From Hydractinia symbiolongicarpus (Eukaryota; Cnidaria; Hydrozoa; Anthoathecata; Hydractiniidae): a stretch of DNA of 64,000 bases. The notes beneath the pieces were generated by a model. That model saw nothing but the letters and a program-made list of their open reading frames with translations, was not told where the DNA came from and did not search any database. The translations under genes and the position numbers were made by a program. The stretch lies in assembly GCF_029227915.1 (NCBI RefSeq), contig NC_079881.1, positions 33,083,501-33,147,500 of the forward strand, read 5' to 3'. Below are positions 36,838 through 49,400 of the stretch, one piece after another; within the stretch, counting starts at the first letter, position 1; every line of letters starts with the position of its first letter.

Positions 36838-39800
36838 AAACCTCATTGGCTATGGTAATGCCACTGCGCAAAGCTAACCCAACAAGAACGGCAACCATCG
36901 CGTGCTTCTTTAACGTTGTCGATTGCTTGTGGTTACGGCATTTTGGTCCCCACCTCGCCTTTCCCTTGTGCGACTTAAACAGTTTTCATATGCATAGCCG
37001 AACTAAGACAAGTGTCCGTTGTCGTCGTGAGAGTAAGGGCCAGTGCCGCAACGAGCGCTTTGTCTCCACCACTGATTCGCCATTTACACCTAGAATGCCC
37101 ACCGTCTGCGGAAGTGACCAGTTGCGTTGAAAAGAGGCGATGCATAATGTGTCCTGCTTTACACGAAAGGGTTCTTCTCCATTCGGAAGCGAGCAAACAA
37201 GAATTTTTGCGCTTTTCTTGCATTCGACGCAGTCTTCGTGAGCTCAGCAGATTTCTATTTTTAGGCATGGTCCCAGTGGGAACCTCCAAATATTGCAACG
37301 CCGGCGATGTTTCACGCCGTCATGCGGGATATTGGGAAAAGTTTTCAATTAGCAATCACCACGCCTCGGTTAAACCTCATTGGCTATGGTAATGCCACTG
37401 CGCAAAGCTAACCCAACAAGAACGGCAACCATCGCGTGCTTCTTTAACGTTGTCGATTGCTTGTGGTTACGGCATTTTGGTCCCCACCTCGCCTTTCCCT
37501 TGTGCGACTTAAACAGTTTTCATATGCATAGCCGAACTAAGACAAGTGTCCGTTGTCGTCGTGAGAGTAAGGGCCAGTGCCGCAACGAGCGCTTTGTCTC
37601 CACCACTGATTCGCCATTTACACCTAGAATGCCCACCGTCTGCGGAAGTGACCAGTTGCGTTGAAAAGAGGCGATGCATAATGTGTCCTGCTTTACACGA
37701 AAGGGTTCTTCTCCATTCGGAAGCGAGCAAACAAGAATTTTTGCGCTTTTCTTGCATTCGACGCAGTCTTCGTGAGCTCAGCAGATTTCTATTTTTAGGC
37801 ATGGTCCCAGTGGGAACCTCCAAATATTGCAACGCCGGCGATGTTTCACGCCGTCATGCGGGATATTGGGAAAAGTTTTCAATTAGCAATCACCACGCCT
37901 CGGTTAAACCTCATTGGCTATGGTAATGCCACTGCGCAAAGCTAACCCAACAAGAACGGCAACCATCGCGTGCTTCTTTAACGTTGTCGATTGCTTGTGG
38001 TTACGGCATTTTGGTCCCCACCTCGCCTTTCCCTTGTGCGACTTAAACAGTTTTCATATGCATAGCCGAACTAAGACAAGTGTCCGTTGTCGTCGTGAGA
38101 GTAAGGGCCAGTGCCGCAACGAGCGCTTTGTCTCCACCACTGATTCGCCAGCTACACCTAGAATGCACACCGTCTGCGGAAGTGACCAGTTGCGTTGAAA
38201 AGAGGCGATGCATAATGTGTCCTGCTTTACACGAAAGGGTTCTTCTCCATTCGGAAGCGAGCAAACAAGAATTTTTGCGCTTTTCTTGCATTCGACGCAG
38301 TCTTCGTGAGCTCAGCAGATTTCTATTTTTAGGCATGGTCCCAGTGGGAACCTCCAAATATTGCAACGCCGGCGATGTTTCACGCCGTCATGCGGGATAT
38401 TGGGAAAAGTTTTCAATTAGCAATCACCACGCCTCGGTTAAACCTCATTGGCTATGGTAATGCCACTGCGCAAAGCTAACCCAACAAGAACGGCAACCAT
38501 CGCGTGCTTCTTTAACGTTGTCGATTGCTTGTGGTTACGGCATTTTGGTCCCCACCTCGCCTTTCCCTTGTGCGACTTAAACAGTTTTCATATGCATAGC
38601 CGAACGAAGACAAGTGTCCGTTGTCGTCGTGAGAGTAAGGGCCAGTGCCGCAACGAGCGCTTTGTCTCCACCACTGATTCGCCATTTACACCTAGAATGC
38701 CCACCGTCTGCGGAAGTGACCAGTTGCGTTGAAAAGAGGCGATGCATAATGTGTCCTGCTTTACACGAAAGGGTTCTTCTCCATTCGGAAGCGAGCAAAC
38801 AAGAATTTTTGCGCTTTTCTTGCATTCGACGCAGTCTTCGTGAGCTCAGCAGATTTCTATTTTTAGGCATGGTCCCAGTGGGAACCTCCAAATATTGCAA
38901 CGCCGGCGATGTTTCACGCCGTCATGCGGGATATTGGGAAAAGTTTTCAATTAGCAATCACCACGCCTCGGTTAAACCTCATTGGCTATGGTAATGCCAC
39001 TGCGCAAAGCTAACCCAACAAGAACGGCAACCATCGCGTGCTTCTTTAACGTTGTCGATTGCTTGTGGTTACGGCATTTTGGTCCCCACCTCGCCTTTCC
39101 CTTGTGCGACTTAAACAGTTTTCATATGCATAGCCGAACTAAGACAAGTGTCCGTTGTCGTCGTGAGAGTAAGGGCCAGTGCCGCAACGAGCGCTTTGTC
39201 TCCACCACTGATTCGCCATTTACACCTAGAATGCCCACCGTCTGCGGAAGTGACCAGTTGCGTTGAAAAGAGGCGATGCATAATGTGTCCTGCTTTACAC
39301 GAAAGGGTTCTTCTCCATTCGGAAGCGAGCAAACAAGAATTTTTGCGCTTTTCTTGCATTCGACGCAGTCTTCGTGAGCTCAGCAGATTTCTATTTTTAG
39401 GCATGGTCCCAGTGGGAACCTCCAAATATTGCAACGCCGGCGATGTTTCACGCCGTCATGCGGGATATTGGGAAAAGTTTTCAATTAGCAATCACCACGC
39501 CTCGGTTAAACCTCATTGGCTATGGTAATGCCACTGCGCAAAGCTAACCCAACAAGAACGGCAACCATCGCGTGCTTCTTTAACGTTGTCGATTGCTTGT
39601 GGTTACGGCATTTTGGTCCCCACCTCGCCTTTCCCTTGTGCGACTTAAACAGTTTTCATATGCATAGCCGAACTAAGACAAGTGTCCGTTGTCGTCGTGA
39701 GAGTAAGGGCCAGTGCCGCAACGAGCGCTTTGTCTCCACCACTGATTCGCCATTTACACCTAGAATGCCCACCGTCTGCGGAAGTGACCAGTTGCGTTGA

Positions 39801-42800
39801 AAAGAGGCGATGCATAATGTGTCCTGCTTTACACGAAAGGGTTCTTCTCCATTCGGAAGCGAGCAAACAAGAATTTTTGCGCTTTTCTTGCATTCGACGC
39901 AGTCTTCGTGAGCTCAGCAGATTTCTATTTTTAGGCATGGTCCCAGTGGGAACCTCCAAATATTGCAACGCCGGCGATGTTTCACGCCGTCATGCGGGAT
40001 ATTGGGAAAAGTTTTCAATTAGCAATCACCACGCCTCGGTTAAACCTCATTGGCTATGGTAATGCCACTGCGCAAAGCTAACCCAACAAGAACGGCAACC
40101 ATCGCGTGCTTCTTTAACGTTGTCGATTGCTTGTGGTTACGGCATTTTGGTCCCCACCTCGCCTTTCCCTTGTGCGACTTAAACAGTTTTCATATGCATA
40201 GCCGAACGAAGACAAGTGTCCGTTGTCGTCGTGAGAGTAAGGGCCAGTGCCGCAACGAGCGCTTTGTCTCCACCACTGATTCGCCATTTACACCTAGAAT
40301 GCCCACCGTCTGCGGAAGTGACCAGTTGCGTTGAAAAGAGGCGATGCATAATGTGTCCTGCTTTACACGAAAGGGTTCTTCTCCATTCGGAAGCGAGCAA
40401 ACAAGAATTTTTGCGCTTTTCTTGCATTCGACGCAGTCTTCGTGAGCTCAGCAGATTTCTATTTTTAGGCATGGTCCCAGTGGGAACCTCCAAATATTGC
40501 AACGCCGGCGATGTTTCACGCCGTCATGCGGGATATTGGGAAAAGTTTTCAATTAGCAATCACCACGCCTCGGTTAAACCTCATTGGCTATGGTAATGCC
40601 ACTGCGCAAAGCTAACCCAACAAGAACGGCAACCATCGCGTGCTTCTTTAACGTTGTCGATTGCTTGTGGTTACGGCATTTTGGTCCCCACCTCGCCTTT
40701 CCCTTGTGCGACTTAAACAGTTTTCATATGCATAGCCGAACTAAGACAAGTGTCCGTTGTCGTCGTGAGAGTAAGGGCCAGTGCCGCAACGAGCGCTTTG
40801 TCTCCACCACTGATTCGCCATTTACACCTAGAATGCCCACCGTCTGCGGAAGTGACCAGTTGCGTTGAAAAGAGGCGATGCATAATGTGTCCTGCTTTAC
40901 ACGAAAGGGTTCTTCTCCATTCGGAAGCGAGCAAACAAGAATTTTTGCGCTTTTCTTGCATTCGACGCAGTCTTCGTGAGCTCAGCAGATTTCTATTTTT
41001 AGGCATGGTCCCAGTGGGAACCTCCAAATATTGCAACGCCGGCGATGTTTCACGCCGTCATGCGGGATATTGGGAAAAGTTTTCAATTAGCAATCACCAC
41101 GCCTCGGTTAAACCTCATTGGCTATGGTAATGCCACTGCGCAAAGCTAACCCAACAAGAACGGCAACCATCGCGTGCTTCTTTAACGTTGTCGATTGCTT
41201 GTGGTTACGGCATTTTGGTCCCCACCTCGCCTTTCCCTTGTGCGACTTAAACAGTTTTCATATGCATAGCCGAACTAAGACAAGTGTCCGTTGTCGTCGT
41301 GAGAGTAAGGGCCAGTGCCGCAACGAGCGCTTTGTCTCCACCACTGATTCGCCATTTACACCTAGAATGCCCACCGTCTGCGGAAGTGACCAGTTGCGTT
41401 GAAAAGAGGCGATGCATAATGTGTCCTGCTTTACACGAAAGGGTTCTTCTCCATTCGGAAGCGAGCAAACAAGAATTTTTGCGCTTTTCTTGCATTCGAC
41501 GCAGTCTTCGTGAGCTCAGCAGATTTCTATTTTTAGGCATGGTCCCAGTGGGAACCTCCAAATATTGCAACGCCGGCGATGTTTCACGCCGTCATGCGGG
41601 ATATTGGGAAAAGTTTTCAATTAGCAATCACCACGCCTCGGTTAAACCTCATTGGCTATGGTAATGCCACTGCGCAAAGCTAACCCAACAAGAACGGCAA
41701 CCATCGCGTGCTTCTTTAACGTTGTCGATTGCTTGTGGTTACGGCATTTTGGTCCCCACCTCGCCTTTCCCTTGTGCGACTTAAACAGTTTTCATATGCA
41801 TAGCCGAACTAAGACAAGTGTCCGTTGTCGTCGTGAGAGTAAGGGCCAGTGCCGCAACGAGCGCTTTGTCTCCACCACTGATTCGCCATTTACACCTAGA
41901 ATGCCCACCGTCTGCGGAAGTGACCAGTTGCGTTGAAAAGAGGCGATGCATAATGTGTCCTGCTTTACACGAAAGGGTTCTTCTCCATTCGGAAGCGAGC
42001 AAACAAGAATTTTTGCGCTTTTCTTGCATTCGACGCAGTCTTCGTGAGCTCAGCAGATTTCTATTTTTAGGCATGGTTCCAGTGGGAACCTCCAAATATT
42101 GCAACGCCGGCGATGTTTCACGCTGTCATGCGGGATATTGGGAAAAGTTTTCAATTAGCAATCACCACGCCTCGGTTAAACCTCATTGGCTATGGTAATG
42201 CCACTGCGCAAAGCTAACCCAACAAGAACGGCAACCATCGCGTGCTTCTTTAACGTTGTCGATTGCTTGTGGTTACGGCATTTTGGTCCCCACCTCGCCT
42301 TTCCCTTGTGCGACTTAAACAGTTTTCATATGCATAGCCGAACTAAGACAAGTGTCCGTTGTCGTCGTGAGAGTAAGGGCCAGTGCCGCAACGAGCGCTT
42401 TGTCTCCACCACTGATTCGCCATTTACACCTAGAATGCCCACCGTCTGCGGAAGTGACCAGTTGCGTTGAAAAGAGGCGATGCATAATGTGTCCTGCTTT
42501 ACACGAAAGGGTTCTTCTCCATTCGGAAGCGAGCAAACAAGAATTTTTGCGCTTTTCTTGCATTCGACGCAGTCTTCGTGAGCTCAGCAGATTTCTATTT
42601 TTAGGCATGGTCCCAGTGGGAACCTCCAAATATTGCAACGCCGGCGATGTTTCACGCCGTCATGCGGGATATTGGGAAAAGTTTTCAATTAGCAATCACC
42701 ACGCCTCGGTTAAACCTCATTGGCTATGGTGATGCCACTGCGCAAAGCTAACCCAACAAGAACGGCAACCATCGCGTGCTTCTTTAACGTTGTCGATTGC

Positions 42801-43245
42801 TTGTGGTTACGGCATTTTGGTCCCCACCTCGCCTTTCCCTTGTGCGACTTAAACAGTTTTCATATGCATAGCCGAACTAAGACAAGTGTCCGTTGTCGTC
42901 GTGAGAGTAAGGGCCAGTGCCGCAACGAGCGCTTTGTCTCCACCACTGATTCGCCATTTACACCTAGAATGCCCACCGTCTGCGGAAGTGACCAGTTGCG
43001 TTGAAAAGAGGCGATGCATAATGTGTCCTGCTTTACACGAAAGGGTTCTTCTCCATTCGGAAGCGAGCAAACAAGAATTTTTGCGCTTTTCTTGCATTCG
43101 ACGCAGTCTTTGTGAGCTCAGCAGATTTCTATTTTTAGGCATGGTCCCAGTGGGAACCTCCAAATATTGCAACGCCGGCGATGTTTCACGCCGTCATGCG
43201 GGATATTGGGAAAAGTTTTCAATTAGCAATCACCACGCCTCGGTT
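36838..43245. repeat. Array segment D: copies 70-81, m135-G
   Basis: Twelve successive G-type copies. Copy 72 has three substitutions within 17 bp (38151, 38152, 38167). Copies 73 and 76 share m167 T to G (38606 and 40208), 1602 bp apart, which suggests a second three-copy duplication. Copy 79 has m435 C to T (42078) and a C to T near m485. Copy 81 has m20 A to G and m400 C to T. The other copies show no private change that I could find. Confidence 0.9.
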
Positions 43246-46200
43246 AAACCTCATTGGCTATGGTAATGCCACTGCGCAAAGCTAACCCAACAAGAACGGC
43301 AACCATCGCGTGCTTCTTTAACGTTGTCGATTGCTTGTGGTTACGGCATTTTGGTCCCCACCTCGCCTTTCCCTTGTGCCACTTAAACAGTTTTCATATG
43401 CATAGCCGAACTAAGACAAGTGTCCGTTGTCGTCGTGAGAGTAAGGGCCAGTGCCGCAACGAGCGCTTTGTCTCCACCACTGATTCGCCATTTACACCTA
43501 GAATGCCCACCGTCTGCGGAAGTGACCAGTTGCGTTGAAAAGAGGCGATGCATAATGTGTCCTGCTTTACACGAAAGGGTTCTTCTCCATTCGGAAGAGA
43601 GCAAACAAGAATTTTTGCGCTTTTCTTGCATTCGACGCAGTCTTCGTGAGCTCAGCAGATTTCTATTTTTAGGCATGGTCCCAGTGGGAACCTCCAAATA
43701 TTGCAACGCCGGCGATGTTTCACGCCGTCATGCGGGATATTGGGAAAAGTTTTCAATTAGCAATCACCACGCCTCGGTTAAACCTCATTGGCTATGGTAA
43801 TGCCACTGCGCAAAGCTAACCCAACAAGAACGGCAACCATCGCGTGCTTCTTTAACGTTGTCGATTGCTTGTGGTTACGGCATTTTGGTCCCCACCTCGC
43901 CTTTCCCTTGTGCCACTTAAACAGTTTTCATATGCATAGCCGAACTAAGACAAGTGTCCGTTGTCGTCGTGAGAGTAAGGGCCAGTGCCGCAACGAGCGC
44001 TTTGTCTCCACCACTGATTCGCCATTTACACATAGAGTGCCCACCGTCTGCGGAAGTGACCAGTTGCGTTGAAAAGAGGCGATGCATAATGTGTCCTGCT
44101 TTACACGAAAGGGTTCTTCTCCATTCGGAAGCGAGCAAACAAGAATTTTTGCGCTTTTCTTGCATTCGACGCAGTCTTCGTGAGCTCAGCAGATTTCTAT
44201 TTTTAGGCATGGTCCCAGTGGGAACCTCCAAATATTGCAACGCCGGCGATGTTTCACGCCGTCATGCGGGATATTGGGAAAAGTTTTCAATTAGCAATCA
44301 CCACGCCTCGGTTAAACCTCATTGGCTATGGTAATGCCACTGCGCAAAGCTAACCCAACAAGAACGGCAACCATCGCGTGCTTCTTTAACGTTGTCGATT
44401 GCTTGTGGTTACGGCATTTTGGTCCCCACCTCGCCTTTCCCTTGTGCCACTTAAACAGTTTTCATATGCATAGCCGAACTAAGACAAGTGTCCGTTGTCG
44501 TCGTGAGAGTAAGGGCCAGTGCCGCAACGAGCGCTTTGTCTCCACCACTGATTCGCCATTTACACATAGAGTGCCCACCGTCTGCGGAAGTGACCAGTTG
44601 CGTTGAAAAGAGGCGATGCATAATGTGTCCTGCTTTACACGAAAGGGTTCTTCTCCATTCGGAAGCGAGCAAACAAGAATTTTTGCGCTTTTCTTGCATT
44701 CGACGCAGTCTTCGTGAGCTCAGCAGATTTCTATTTTTAGGCATGGTCCCAGTGGGAACCTCCAAATATTGCAACGCCGGCGATGTTTCACGCCGTCATG
44801 CGGGATATTGGGAAAAGTTTTCAATTAGCAATCACCACGCCTCGGTTAAACCTCATTGGCTATGGTAATGCCACTGCGCAAAGCTAACCCAACAAGAACG
44901 GCAACCATCGCGTGCTTCTTTAACGTTGTCGATTGCTTGTGGTTACGGCATTTTGGTCCCCACCTCGCCTTTCCCTTGTGCCACTTAAACAGTTTTCATA
45001 TGCATAGCCGAACTAAGACAAGTGTCCGTTGTCGTCGTGAGAGTAAGGGCCAGTGCCGCAACGAGCGCTTTGTCTCCACCACTGATTCGCCATTTACACC
45101 TAGAATGCCCACCGTCTGCGGAAGTGACCAGTTGCGTTGAAAAGAGGCGATGCATAATGTGTCCTGCTTTACACGAAAGGGTTCTTCTCCATTCGGAAGC
45201 GAGCAAACAAGAATTTTTGCGCTTTTCTTGCATTCGACGCAGTCTTCGTGAGCTCAGCAGATTTCTATTTTTAGGCATGGTCCCAGTGGGAACCTCCAAA
45301 TATTGCAACGCCGGCGATGTTTCACGCCGTCATGCGGGATATTGGGAAAAGTTTTCAATTAGCAATCACCACGCCTCGGTTAAACCTCATTGGCTATGGT
45401 AATGCCACTGCGCAAAGCTAACCCAACAAGAACGGCAACCATCGCGTGCTTCTTTAACGTTGTCGATTGCTTGTGGTTACGGCATTTTGGTCCCCACCTC
45501 GCCTTTCCCTTGTGCCACTTAAACAGTTTTCATATGCATAGCCGAACTAAGACAAGTGTCCGTTGTCGTCGTGAGAGTAAGGGCCAGTGCCGCAACGAGC
45601 GCTTTGTCTCCACCACTGATTCGCCATTTACACCTAGAATGCCCACCGTCTGCGGAAGTGACCAGTTGCGTTGAAAAGAGGCGATGCATAATGTGTCCTG
45701 CTTTACACGAAAGGGTTCTTCTCCATTCGGAAGCGAGCAAACAAGAATTTTTGCGCTTTTCTTGCATTCGACGCAGTCTTCGTGAGCTCAGCAGATTTCC
45801 ATTTTTAGGCATGGTCCCAGTGGGAACCTCCAAATATTGCAACGCCGGCGATGTTTCACGCCGTCATGCGGGATATTGGGAAAAGTTTTCAATTAGCAAT
45901 CACCACGCCTCGGTTAAACCTCATTGGCTATGGTAATGCCACTGCGCAAAGCTAACCCAACAAGAACGGCAACCATCGCGTGCTTCTTTAACGTTGTCGA
46001 TTGCTTGTGGTTACGGCATTTTGGTCCCCACCTCGCCTTTCCCTTGTGCCACTTAAACAGTTTTCATATGCATAGCCGAACTAAGACAAGTGTCCGTTGT
46101 CGTCGTGAGAGTAAGGGCCAGTGCCGCAACGAGCGCTTTGTCTCCACCACTGATTCGCCATTTACACCTAGAATGCCCACCGTCTGCGGAAGTGACCAGT

Positions 46201-46449
46201 TGCGTTGAAAAGAGGCGATGCATAATGTGTCCTGCTTTACACGAAAGGGTTCTTCTCCATTCGGAAGCGAGCAAACAAGAATTTTTGCGCTTTTCTTGCA
46301 TTCGACGCAGTCTTCGTGAGCTCAGCAGATTTCTATTTTTAGGCATGGTCCCAGTGGGAACCTCCAAATATTGCAACGCCGGCGATGTTTCACGCCGTCA
46401 TGCGGGATATTGGGAAAAGTTTTCAATTAGCAATCACCACGCCTCGGTT
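43246..46449. repeat. Array segment E: copies 82-87, m135-C
   Basis: Six successive C-type copies between two G-type stretches. Copies 83 and 84 share two changes, m253 C to A and m258 A to G (44032/44037 and 44566/44571), so one is a recent direct duplicate or conversion product of the other. Copy 82 has m353 C to A and copy 86 has a T to C near m419. Confidence 0.9.
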
Positions 46450-49400
46450 AAACCTCATTGGCTATGGTAATGCCACTGCGCAAAGCTAACCCAACAAGAA
46501 CGGCAACCATCGCGTGCTTCTTTAACGTTGTCGATTGCTTGTGGTTACGGCATTTTGGTCCCCACCTCGCCTTTCCCTTGTGCGACTTAAACAGTTTTCA
46601 TATGCATAGCCGAACTAAGACAAGTGTCCGTTGTCGTCGTGAGAGTAAGGGCCAGTGCCGCAACGAGCGCTTTGTCTCCACCACTGATTCGCCATTTACA
46701 CCTAGAATGCCCACCGTCTGCGGAAGTGACCAGTTGCGTTGAAAAGAGGCGATGCATAATGTGTCCTGCTTTACACGAAAGGGTTCTTCTCCATTCGGAA
46801 GCGAGCAAACAAGAATTTTTGCGCTTTTCTTGCATTCGACGCAGTCTTCGTGAGCTCAGCAGATTTCTATTTTTAGGCATGGTCCCAGTGGGAACCTCCA
46901 AATATTGCAACGCCGGCGATGTTTCACGCCGTCATGCGGGATATTGGGAAAAGTTTTCAATTAGCAATCACCACGCCTCGGTTAAACCTCATTGGCTATG
47001 GTAATGCCACTGCGCAAAGCTAACCCAACAAGAACGGCAACCATCGCGTGCTTCTTTAACGTTGTCGATTGCTTGTGGTTACGGCATTTTGGTCCCCACC
47101 TCGCCTTTCCCTTGTGCGACTTAAACAGTTTTCATATGCATAGCCGAACTAAGACAAGTGTCCGTTGTCGTCGTGAGAGTAAGGGCCAGTGCCGCAACGA
47201 GCGCTTTGTCTCCACCACTGATTCGCCATTTACACCTAGAATGCCCACCGTCTGCGGAAGTGACCAGTTGCGTTGAAAAGAGGCGATGCATAATGTGTCC
47301 TGCTTTACACGAAAGGGTTCTTCTCCATTCGGAAGCGAGCAAACAAGAATTTTTGCGCTTTTCTTGCATTCGACGCAGTCTTCGTGAGCTCAGCAGATTT
47401 CTATTTTTAGGCATGGTCCCAGTGGGAACCTCCAAATATTGCAACGCCGGCGATGTTTCACGCCGTCATGCGGGATATTGGGAAAAGTTTTCAATTAGCA
47501 ATCACCACGCCTCGGTTAAACCTCATTGGCTATGGTAATGCCACTGCGCAAAGCTAACCCAACAAGAACGGCAACCATCGCGTGCTTCTTTAACGTTGTC
47601 GATTGCTTGTGGTTACGGCATTTTGGTCCCCACCTCGCCTTTCCCTTGTGCGACTTAAACAGTTTTCATATGCATAGCCGAACTAAGACAAGTGTCCGTT
47701 GTCGTCGTGAGAGTAAGGGCCAGTGCCGCAACGAGCGCTTTGTCTCCACCACTGATTCGCCATTTACACCTAGAATGCCCACCGTCTGCGGAAGTGACCA
47801 GTTGCGTTGAAAAGAGGCGATGCATAATGTGTCCTGCTTTACACGAAAGGGTTCTTCTCCATTCGGAAGCGAGCAAACAAGAATTTTTGCGCTTTTCTTG
47901 CATTCGACGCAGTCTTCGTGAGCTCAGCAGATTTCTATTTTTAGGCATGGTCCCAGTGGGAACCTCCAAATATTGCAACGCCGGCGATGTTTCACGCCGT
48001 CATGCGGGATATTGGGAAAAGTTTTCAATTAGCAATCACCACGCCTCGGTTAAACCTCATTGGCTATGGTAATGCCACTGCGCAAAGCTAACCCAACAAG
48101 AACGGCAACCATCGCGTGCTTCTTTAACGTTGTCGATTGCTTGTGGTTACGGCATTTTGGTCCCCACCTCGCCTTTCCCTTGTGCGACTTAAACAGTTTT
48201 CATATGCATAGCCGAACTAAGACAAGTGTCCGTTGTCGTCGTGAGAGTAAGGGCCAGTGCCGCAACGAGCGCTTTGTCTCCACCACTGATTCGCCATTTA
48301 CACCTAGAATGCCCACCGTCTGCGGAAGTGACCAGTTGCGTTGAAAAGAGGCGATGCATAATGTGTCCTGCTTTACACGAAAGGGTTCTTCTCCATTCGG
48401 AAGCGAGCAAACAAGAATTTTTGCGCTTTTCTTGCATTCGACGCAGTCTTCGTGAGCTCAGCAGATTTCTATTTTTAGGCATGGTCCCAGTGGGAACCTC
48501 CAAATATTGCAACGCCGGCGATGTTTCACGCCGTCATGCGGGATATTGGGAAAAGTTTTCAATTAGCAATCACCACGCCTCGGTTAAACCTCATTGGCTA
48601 TGGTAATGCCACTGCGCAAAGCTAACCCAACAAGAACGGCAACCATCGCGTGCTTCTTTAACGTTGTCGATTGCTTGTGGTTACGGCATTTTGGTCCCCA
48701 CCTCGCCTTTCCCTTGTGCCACTTAAACAGTTTTCATATGCATAGCCGAACTAAGACAAGTGTCCGTTGTCGTCGTGAGAGTAAGGGCCAGTGCCGCAAC
48801 GAGCGCTTTGTCTCCACCACTGATTCGCCATTTACACCTAGAATGCCCACCGTCTGCGGAAGTGACCAGTTGCGTTGAAAAGAGGCGATGCATAATGTGT
48901 CCTGCTTTACACGAAAGGGTTCTTCTCCATTCGGAAGCAAGCAAACAAGAATTTTTGCGCTTTTCTTGCATTCGACGCAGTCTTCGTGAGCTCAGCAGAT
49001 TTCTATTTTTAGGCATGGTCCCAGTGGGAACCTCCAAATATTGCAACGCCGGCGATGTTTCACGCCGTCATGCGGGATATTGGGAAAAGTTTTCAATTAG
49101 CAATCACCACGCCTCGGTTAAACCTCATTGGCTATGGTAATGCCACTGCGCAAAGCTAACCCAACAAGAACGGCAACCATCGCGTGCTTCTTTAACGTTG
49201 TCGATTGCTTGTGGTTACGGCATTTTGGTCCCCACCTCGCCTTTCCCTTGTGCGACTTAAACAGTTTTCATATGCATAGCCGAACTAAGACAAGTGTCCG
49301 TTGTCGTCGTGAGAGTAAGGGCCAGTGCCGCAACGAGCGCTTTGTCTCCACCACTGATTCGCCATTTACACCTAGAATGCCCACCGTCTGCGGAAGTGAC

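Noticed and set aside
48734-48940. Additional 68-codon minus-strand frame in copy 92 only
   Set aside because: It appears only because one G to A change (m354) creates a start codon in an otherwise unused frame.
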